Below are positions 7,505 through 12,623 of a stretch of DNA of 14,521 bases, piece after piece (position 1 is the first letter of the stretch; each line of letters begins with the position of its first letter). The stretch spans positions 1 to 14,521 of the forward strand of contig JALUVB010000055.1 in the NCBI GenBank assembly GCA_027021085.1. The letters run 5' to 3'. The stretch comes from a bacterium (GTDB lineage Bacteria; CAIJMQ01; JAADFP01). The notes under the pieces are model-generated. The model had not been told where the DNA came from. It saw only the letters and a program-made list of their open reading frames with translations, and did not search any database. Both the position numbers and the translations under genes were made by a program.

Positions 7505-8992
7505 TTACTGTCTTTTCTTTACAAAGAGGCTCACTGATACACCATCCAGCCATTTCTCCTCCACCAGGCGATACCTGTTTCCCAGCCACTCTCTTACCCT
7601 GCGGGAATGCAAGTCAATATTCCAATCTCTTGCCCAGTCGGAAGAAACTAGCCAGACACGTTTATAGGGAAGATTTTCCTTGCGGGAGAGATCCACGGGA
7701 GGAATCACCGGGATGCTGAGATTTTCCGGCACTTTCCACTCCAGGATGTTTCTCCGCCAGTATTCATCCTGGTAGGAGGGGATTATGAAGTAGCGCTGGG
7801 AATATTCCCCTGGCCCCAGGTAGTAGAGGAGAGGGGTCACGGTGCCCGGGTTTGTATGGGCTATCAGGTCGCCTTTCTTAAAGTTCCTGCGCAAGAACTC
7901 TGCCAGGGGTTTGAAAGGTTTCTTGGGGTAGGTGCCGGAATGGTAAGGCAAGGGAGAAGGCATGATATCGGAGTAATGGCAAAAAAGCGAAACGGAGGCA
8001 AGGGATACCCAGAAAATCATATAGAGGGCAAAAAAGAGCTTTTTCTTCAGGAAGAGGGGGAGGCCCAGGGAAAGAAAAAGCAGGTAGAGAGCGGAAAAGG
8101 CAAAAAGCTGGCGGGTGATGAATACAGGCAGGAGAAAAGAAAAGAGAAAAGCAAAGGAATAGGGAAAAAGGAAGAATATAAGCGCGAAATCCCTCTTCTC
8201 CCGGGGTTTGTATTTGAAAGCGAAAACTATCAGGGGTAAAGAGAGAAGAAGCGAGAAATGAAAGGCAAAGGGAGTGGCATTGTAACCCAGGTTAAAATTT
8301 TCCAGTGAAATGAAAAAATCTTTTGCCGTGGGAGGAACCGTCCAGAAAGACTGGGTAAAAAATACGAATTGGTACAAAAAAGAATAGTAGCGCAGAGAAA
8401 AGAAAAAAATGGAAATCAGCGTGGCCAGCAGCCATTTCCGGGACTCCCGGGGATGGTAATAGTAGAGGTAAACTGCTTCCGGGATTAAAAGGAAAAGCGT
8501 AATGTAAGAAGTGTAAAAGGTAAGGATGGAAGATATGGTAAATGCTACCCAGAATTTCCTCCCTTCTTTTATTGCCTTTAGGAAGAGGTAGACAGTAAGC
8601 ACCACCAGGAACGCAATCAGGGAATAGGCCCGCAGTTCCTGGGCATACCACACCTGGAGAGGAGAAACGCTCAAGAGAAATGTCGCCCAGAGAGAAGGGG
8701 CAGGAGGCATGAGCTCACGGGAGAGCAGGAAAAAAACGGGAATAGTAAGTATGCTGAAAAGCGCCGGGAGAAGCCTCAGGGAAAATTCATTCTGAGGGGA
8801 TATTTTCTGCCAGAAGTGCAAGAGGAAGTTGAATAAAGGCCGATGGTCAAGATAAGAGGTATAGAGGTCCCGCGAGGAAATCAGCTTCCAGGCTTCATCG
8901 TACCAGAAGTCTCTCCCGCCTAACTGGTATAAGCGTAAAATTACCCCGAGACAAATAATTAAGAGAAGAACCAGGAAGTGCTTTTTTCCCAC
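7505..8992 (-). CDS. GT-C membrane glycosyltransferase, family 39/ArnT-like
   Basis: A 495-residue polytopic inner-membrane protein that probably moves a sugar from a polyprenyl-phosphate donor to an acceptor on the outer face of the membrane. About nine or ten membrane segments lie between residues 5 and 338, and a soluble C-terminal domain covers about 350-495. The first periplasmic loop carries the acidic GT-C motif FWYDEAW (D32, E33), typical of the PMT/ArnT group. A second family signature is SPLQVWYAQELRAYSL (110-124, with E119). The start is a GTG three bases after the stop of the LolA-like gene, with only a weak AGAAGA upstream, so translation is probably coupled. The acceptor is unknown: lipid A, a glycan or a secreted protein such as the giant one downstream are all possible. 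Membership of the superfamily is firm; the substrate is not. Confidence 0.85.
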   Translation of the reverse strand: MGKKHFLVLLLIICLGVILRLYQLGGRDFWYDEAWKLISSRDLYTSYLDHRPLFNFLLHFWQKISPQNEFSLRLLPALFSILTIPVFFLLSRELMPPAPSLWATFLLSVSPLQVWYAQELRAYSLIAFLVVLTVYLFLKAIKEGRKFWVAFTISSILTFYTSYITLFLLIPEAVYLYYYHPRESRKWLLATLISIFFFSLRYYSFLYQFVFFTQSFWTVPPTAKDFFISLENFNLGYNATPFAFHFSLLLSLPLIVFAFKYKPREKRDFALIFFLFPYSFAFLFSFLLPVFITRQLFAFSALYLLFLSLGLPLFLKKKLFFALYMIFWVSLASVSLFCHYSDIMPSPLPYHSGTYPKKPFKPLAEFLRRNFKKGDLIAHTNPGTVTPLLYYLGPGEYSQRYFIIPSYQDEYWRRNILEWKVPENLSIPVIPPVDLSRKENLPYKRVWLVSSDWARDWNIDLHSRRVREWLGNRYRLVEEKWLDGVSVSLFVKKRQ

Positions 8993-8995
8993 AAA

Positions 8996-9733
8996 TTATC
9001 TTCTGAGCCAGGTTTTCGTGATATCCACTATTTTAGCTCCCGCGGGAGGAGTGAAAGTAAATTCTTTGTCGGGGATATTAATATTAGTTTTGATATTGGA
9101 ATAGGTTATCCTGTAAATTTCTTTCCCCTTTTCCAGGACAGCCATCTTGAGAAGAATGCCGCTTGCCTTGTCCACCCAGAGCCTGCCGGAATAAGGTTTT
9201 GACTTCATTCCCAGCGCCGGGTTAGAGCGGAAAACAGCCGAGAAAATGTAGGCCTTCCGGCCGTCTATCTCTCCCTCTCCTTCCAGTTTCAAAGACTTGC
9301 GGTCTATACCCAGAAGCACAAAAGGGTTCCTCAGGTCAAACCTTACCATGGGATTTATGCTATCAAAGCTTTTACCCATTTTTGCCTTAATTTTTTCCAG
9401 GTCTATACGGGTGCCCTTCTTAAGCAGTGAATTGTAAATGACAAACTCAGCCGGTGTTACCAGGATGGTCTGCCTGCTCTTCCCTCTTTTCCCCCAGTCA
9501 ATATCCCCGGTTAACTTGAGTCCCCTGCCTTCGCGGAACATAATGTTACCGTTCACTTTTAGTATGGAGCCTTCTACCGTGCCTTCACTGATAAAATCTG
9601 CCCGGTATGACTGAATAGAATTCCCCTTTTCCTGGAGGGAGGAAACCAGCTTATCCGGTTCTGCTCCTATCAAAGAGAAAGAGACAAGAAAAAAAGAAAG
9701 AAACACCAACAAAAAACCCCTATTCATCCGCAT
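8996..9733 (-). CDS. LolA-like periplasmic protein (outer-membrane lipoprotein-sorting family)
   Basis: A 245-residue exported protein. A signal peptide (about residues 1-24, ending LIGA before EPDKL) leads into a LolA/LolB-type half-barrel. The early LVSSLQEKGNSIQSYRADF segment is characteristic of the family, followed by alternating strands (GNIMFREGRGLKLTGDIDW), a YSGRLWVDKASG turn and a final FTFTPPAGAKIVDI segment. Canonical LolA carries lipoproteins across the periplasm; related proteins bind other lipids or sense stress as RseB does. A lone LolA-like protein with no LolCDE nearby, placed between a radical SAM enzyme and a glycosyltransferase, suggests binding or delivery of a modified lipid or lipoprotein; that is inference. 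The ATG at 9733 is chosen for its full AAAGGAGGT, which overlaps the stop codon of the gene before it. Spacing to that gene is 11 bases, which points to one transcript. Confidence 0.8.
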   Translation of the reverse strand: MRMNRGFLLVFLSFFLVSFSLIGAEPDKLVSSLQEKGNSIQSYRADFISEGTVEGSILKVNGNIMFREGRGLKLTGDIDWGKRGKSRQTILVTPAEFVIYNSLLKKGTRIDLEKIKAKMGKSFDSINPMVRFDLRNPFVLLGIDRKSLKLEGEGEIDGRKAYIFSAVFRSNPALGMKSKPYSGRLWVDKASGILLKMAVLEKGKEIYRITYSNIKTNINIPDKEFTFTPPAGAKIVDITKTWLRR

Positions 9734-9744
9734 ACTTACCTCCT

Positions 9745-11094
9745 TTAGTCCTGGGGAGTTATATGCAGCAAACCCGTGGAAATCACCCAGCCTTTCCCGG
9801 GCCTACTAACTAAATAAAGATAGCATATAGGACGGCTGAGGTCAATATCGCGGGGGCCCCTGCTGCGTCCTATGTTAATTCTTACCCCTTTTTTTAGTAT
9901 TTCTTTTTCCAGCTTCAGGGGAGAAAGACCGGATTTTAGTATCGGCAGGAACCAGCGAAAATAAGAGAATTTTACTTCACCCTTGAGGAGGGAGCGCAAT
10001 TCCTTCTCATTAAGCAGGGGAATGCTTGCTCCTCCCCTATTGCAGAGAATTACCTGGTTGGCCTGGGGTTGACTCACCGGTACACGGGGAAACAGCCTCA
10101 TCAAGCCGGCAAGAATCTTTTCCTTGGCCTGGTAGAGAAGGTCAAAGTAATTTTCCGGGAGAGAGAGAGCACCTGCAACATCCCTTCTCATGGTTTCCAG
10201 GGAAACCAGGTGATGGGGGGAGAAATCCGTGCCAGGTACAATCCCCGGGAGGAAAATTGATTTAAACCAGACCCCCTTTATGAAATCTTCCTCCAGGGAA
10301 AACTTTACCAGGGAAGGAATATCCTCCCGGTTTATTCCCTCTGAGAGGGTAACCTGCAGAATCGTAGAAATATTTAGTTTTCCCAGGTTTTCCAGGGCTT
10401 TCATTTTGAGAGAAAGCTCTTCTTTTCCGCCCCCCATCTTTTCGTACGGGTATTCCCTGAAGCCGTTGAAGGAGAGTAATACGCTATCCAGCCCGTTATC
10501 CCTGAGTCTTCTCAGGTAACCCATATCTTTCAGCTTCAAGCCATTGCTGCAGATACTTACCCAGTTTTTCTTTCTTTTGAGGAGATGAATCATTTCGGGC
10601 AGGTCGCCTCGCGTGGTGGGTTCTCCCCCACTAAGAGCAATCTGGCGCTTATAAAAAAGAGGCGAGGATTCTAAATCCTCCATCCTCACTTCCCCGCCCC
10701 ATTCATTCTCCCTGTCCAGGCAAACCCTGCAACGGGTATTGCACTGGTTGGTAATGCGCAATACAAAGGTGGTTACCTTTTCCAGCCCCTTAACTTTGTC
10801 CAGAGAGCCGTCAAAAGACTCCCCGATATCAATATTGTAAAAAGGGGCATTCTCAATCTTGCCAGGGGCGGGGAACCATCTCCCCTTATGCAAAAGTGTC
10901 TTCCAGATTAAATCCTCCTGCCCGCATTCCTTTATAAGGTAGGTGTACTCACCGTCAAAAACCTCCCAGAGCGGCACCACCCTGTCACAGGAAGAACAAA
11001 CAGCCTTTCCCTCTGATACTACCTCTGCTCCATCCCATACCCTCGCCTTTTCCGAAAAGGGAAAAGAAAACTCAAAGGGCCTCTTTATATTCAC
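9745..11094 (-). CDS. Radical SAM enzyme with N-terminal Cys cluster
   Basis: A 449-residue cytoplasmic radical SAM protein. The catalytic cluster motif C-x3-C-x2-C is at C118, C122, C125 (TNQCNTRCRVCLD), followed by the SAM-binding SGGEPTTRGDLP (155-166) and the SICSNGLKL strand (180-188). Before this core lies a separate module with CSSC (C33, C36), a DGEYTYLIKEC segment and C57. That resembles the N-terminal iron-binding module of the MJ0619/Tes group, which joins lipid chains in archaea, and of other radical SAM proteins with similar N-termini. The Cys-rich linker of Tes-type enzymes just before the core is not visible. C351 and C424 are further cysteines that could bind an auxiliary cluster. 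The start is GTG, the first possible one after an in-frame TAA, with a weak AGGA 11 bases upstream. As first gene of the block it may modify a lipid, peptide or cofactor; the substrate is unknown. Confidence 0.85.
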   Translation of the reverse strand: MNIKRPFEFSFPFSEKARVWDGAEVVSEGKAVCSSCDRVVPLWEVFDGEYTYLIKECGQEDLIWKTLLHKGRWFPAPGKIENAPFYNIDIGESFDGSLDKVKGLEKVTTFVLRITNQCNTRCRVCLDRENEWGGEVRMEDLESSPLFYKRQIALSGGEPTTRGDLPEMIHLLKRKKNWVSICSNGLKLKDMGYLRRLRDNGLDSVLLSFNGFREYPYEKMGGGKEELSLKMKALENLGKLNISTILQVTLSEGINREDIPSLVKFSLEEDFIKGVWFKSIFLPGIVPGTDFSPHHLVSLETMRRDVAGALSLPENYFDLLYQAKEKILAGLMRLFPRVPVSQPQANQVILCNRGGASIPLLNEKELRSLLKGEVKFSYFRWFLPILKSGLSPLKLEKEILKKGVRINIGRSRGPRDIDLSRPICYLYLVSRPGKGWVISTGLLHITPQD

Positions 11095-11099
11095 GTTTT

Positions 11100-11128
11100 A
11101 TTTTATCCTATGAGGTAGAGGTAAACAA
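11100..11128 (-). promoter_or_regulatory. Candidate promoter of the five-gene minus-strand block
   Basis: On the minus strand TTGTTT (11123-11128) and TAAAAT (11100-11105) are separated by 17 bases. The -10-like box ends only five bases before the GTG of the radical SAM gene, so if used it would give a leaderless or nearly leaderless transcript. A promoter further upstream remains possible. Confidence 0.35.
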
Positions 11129-11190
11129 CCGGGAGACGGGGCAATTGCGGTTACGATCGCCTGCATTATGGATGCTGCATCTTCCCGCAT

Positions 11191-11219
11191 TTGCCCTCCA
11201 TCTTTTTTTCACCTATAAT
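11191..11219 (+). promoter_or_regulatory. Candidate sigma-70-type promoter of the lipoprotein gene
   Basis: TTGCCC (11191-11196) and a perfect TATAAT (11214-11219) are separated by 17 bases. Transcription would begin near 11226 and leave a leader of about 150 bases before the ATG at 11377. A second TATAAT at 11249-11254 lacks a well-spaced -35 box. Confidence 0.5.
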
Positions 11220-11310
11220 TGAAACAGAGAGTTAATTTCATGACTACATATAATACACCGGAAGAGCGCCTAACAAATCCCCCCGCCTACCTGCATTTTG
11301 CTATGCCCCG

Positions 11311-11338
11311 CATCCAGGGAAATCGGTACGCCTGGATG
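11311..11338 (+). promoter_or_regulatory. Perfect inverted repeat in the lipoprotein gene leader
   Basis: CATCCAGG (11311-11318) pairs perfectly with CCTGGATG (11331-11338) around a 12-base loop. It ends 38 bases before the lipoprotein start codon, inside the predicted leader. There is no T-run after it, so it is not a plain terminator. It could be an mRNA leader structure, an operator, or a dispersed palindrome. Confidence 0.55.
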
Positions 11339-11364
11339 TGATTAGAATAAGAGGGAAACGCATG

Positions 11365-11371
11365 AAGGAGG
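11365..11371 (+). promoter_or_regulatory. Ribosome binding site of the lipoprotein gene
   Basis: AAGGAGG lies five bases before the ATG at 11377. It decides the start over the in-frame GTG at 11338 and ATG at 11362, both of which would put charged residues before the lipoprotein signal peptide. Confidence 0.85.
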
Positions 11372-11376
11372 GAATT

Positions 11377-11847
11377 ATGAAGTTTATGTCAGGGATACTG
11401 GTGATTCTGTTAGTTCTGATTGTGGTTGGCTGCGAAGGTGTAAGCAGGCAGAGCAAGGCAAAGATAGAAGCCCCTGAAATAGGTCTATCTATGCCGGTGC
11501 CCCAGGGCTGGATAAGGGATAAGCGCAATCCACGCCTGTGCTTCAAGGGGAATTATACGGGCACTGTGATAGATGAAGCATTGGAAGGCAAGGATTTCTA
11601 TGCATACGTGGAAGAATTAAGTAAAGATTTCGGCGGCAAGGTAGTTTCAAAGGCTCCCCTGGAGATAAGCGGATATAAAGCCATTGAAGCCGTCATCGAG
11701 TACCCGGATTTAGGGAATAAAGTTATCAAGCTGTTTATCAAAAAGAATGATAGGCTTGTTGAGGTCTCATTTGTTACCTCAATAAAGGATTTTCAGAAAT
11801 ACGCACCATCCTTACGTAAGGCTCTTAAATCCATAGAGATTAAATGA
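11377..11847 (+). CDS. Small lipoprotein with PsbP/DcrB-like domain
   Basis: A 156-residue membrane-anchored lipoprotein. Residues 1-19 form a short lipoprotein signal peptide with the lipobox VVGC, so C19 would be lipidated. The mature part, from about residue 33 on, has the pattern of the PsbP/Mog1/DcrB fold: a first strand GLSMPVPQGWIRD, a middle segment GYKAIEAVIEYP, a strand pair around KLFIKKNDRLVEVSFV and a last helix YAPSLRKALKSIEI. Proteins of this kind occur as small envelope lipoproteins of mostly unknown function. The gene stands alone between two gene-rich blocks, with its own promoter-like site and a structured leader. Localisation is well supported; function is not. Confidence 0.8.
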   Translation: MKFMSGILVILLVLIVVGCEGVSRQSKAKIEAPEIGLSMPVPQGWIRDKRNPRLCFKGNYTGTVIDEALEGKDFYAYVEELSKDFGGKVVSKAPLEISGYKAIEAVIEYPDLGNKVIKLFIKKNDRLVEVSFVTSIKDFQKYAPSLRKALKSIEIK

Positions 11848-11927
11848 GCCCTTTACAAAATCCCCCGCCTGCGGAGGACACGGGGCAGGGCAGGGTAGGT
11901 ATCTTGCATCCTGACTCCCCCTTCCCC

Positions 11928-12003
11928 TCACTACTATCTACTCACTACCCGTTACTATTCACTATCTCCCAGTCTAACGTCTAAAGTCTACGGTCTAAGG
12001 TCT
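11928..12003 (+). repeat. Heptamer-repeat element, copy C
   Basis: Units TCACTAC, TATCTAC, TCACTAC, CCGTTAC, TATTCAC are followed, after a one-base phase slip in the C-rich joint, by CCAGTCT, AACGTCT, AAAGTCT, ACGGTCT, AAGGTCT. It has the same two-part design and orientation as the copy at 12153-12236 but is not identical to it. Confidence 0.65.
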
Positions 12004-12015
12004 AAAATCCTGGAT

Positions 12016-12076
12016 GCCTGCTTTCGCAGGCCTGCCCGTTCTCCCGACGGATGTCGGGGGAAAGCAGGCGGGCATG
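12016..12076. repeat. Compound REP-like palindrome
   Basis: Several stems can form here. GCCTGC (12016-12021) pairs with GCAGGC (12026-12031) around TTTC, and CCCGAC pairs with GTCGGG around GGAT in the middle. The outer CCTGCTTTC can instead pair with GAAAGCAGG on the far side, giving one long hairpin. The compound form suggests one palindrome inserted into another, or diverged arms of a REP-like unit. Confidence 0.55.
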
Positions 12077-12152
12077 ACATGCGGACTGGTTTCTTGCCAT
12101 TCTTGCGAAATCGAGAAACCAGGATTACCAGGGAACCAGGATACCGAGTTAC

Positions 12153-12236
12153 CATTAACTGTTCACTGCTTACTGTTTACTGTTCACTATCTCCCCAGTC
12201 TATAGTCTAAAGTCTACGGTCTAAAGTCTATAGTAT
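12153..12236 (+). repeat. Heptamer-repeat element, copy D
   Basis: Twelve in-phase 7-base units, 84 bases in all: CATTAAC, TGTTCAC, TGCTTAC, TGTTTAC, TGTTCAC, TATCTCC, CCAGTCT, then ATAGTCT, AAAGTCT, ACGGTCT, AAAGTCT, ATAGTAT. It is the clearest copy and ends 18 bases before the first possible acpS start codon. Its last units create TATAGT hexamers (12229-12234 and 12234-12239) that could act as a -10 box for acpS. Confidence 0.7.
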
Positions 12237-12254
12237 AGTGGGGCTACAGTCTTT

Positions 12255-12623
12255 ATGATAAAATCGCGTATGGAAGACTTAGGGCTGGGGATTGATATCC
12301 TGGAGATTGAGAGGATAAAGAAAGCTCTCAATCGGTTCGGGGAAAGATTCCTGGAAAGGATTTTCAGCCGGAAAGAGAGGGAAGCAATGCCTGAGAAAAA
12401 TACCCTGCTTTACTATGCGCTGGGGTTTTCTTTTAAAGAAGCTGTATGGAAAGCTCTGCCGGAGGAAATGCAAAAGTCCACCCATTTCCGGGATATAGCA
12501 ATCTACTGGAGAGAAAGAGAACCCTCGCTCCGCATCAGGAACCTCACTCTCCCCTGCTCTCTAAGTTTTTCCCTGGACAAAGGATGCGTGGTAACTATTG
12601 CTTTTTTAACAGCGGGCGAGTAG
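12255..12623 (+). CDS. acpS: Holo-[acyl-carrier-protein] synthase
   Basis: A 122-residue enzyme that moves the 4'-phosphopantetheine arm of CoA to the serine of apo-ACP, which fatty-acid synthesis needs. The Mg-binding aspartate is in LGLGIDILEIERI (D14), followed by RFGERFLERIFSRKE and the second catalytic motif FSFKEAVWKAL (K61, E62). Length fits the family. The C-terminal motif, usually S-x-S/T-H, reads SLSFSLD, so the usual His is replaced by Phe. The start is uncertain: neither the ATG at 12255 nor the one at 12270 has a good ribosome binding site. The later one would put the metal-binding Asp at residue 9, the spacing I recall for E. coli AcpS. The gene sits directly after heptamer element D, and its last 18 bases overlap the convergent DUF4954 gene. 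Confidence 0.85.
   Translation: MIKSRMEDLGLGIDILEIERIKKALNRFGERFLERIFSRKEREAMPEKNTLLYYALGFSFKEAVWKALPEEMQKSTHFRDIAIYWREREPSLRIRNLTLPCSLSFSLDKGCVVTIAFLTAGE

Larger units (their letters stand above)
11848..12254. other. Gene-free stretch with heptamer elements and palindromes
   Basis: I find no convincing gene in these 407 bases. From left to right they hold a C/G-rich segment just after the lipoprotein stop that shares an ACAAATCCCC(C)CGCCT-like string with the lipoprotein leader (compare about 11272 and 11856), heptamer element C, a compound palindrome (12016-12076) and heptamer element D. The open frame at 12014-12205 runs through the palindrome and repeats and has no ribosome binding site or protein-like pattern. 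Confidence 0.7.

Noticed and set aside
7434-7589. 52-residue N-terminal extension of the PilZ protein
   Set aside because: It overlaps the glycosyltransferase gene, has no family similarity and bypasses the GGAGG at 7441-7445.
7856-8239. 127-residue Lys/Glu-rich open frame on the plus strand
   Set aside because: It is the purine-rich complement of the Phe/Leu-rich membrane segments of the glycosyltransferase.
12014-12205. 63-residue open frame on the plus strand
   Set aside because: It is the translation of a compound palindrome and heptamer element D; no protein-like pattern.
11928-12236. CRISPR array
   Set aside because: The repeats are 7 bases, variable and contiguous, with no unique spacers and no cas genes nearby.
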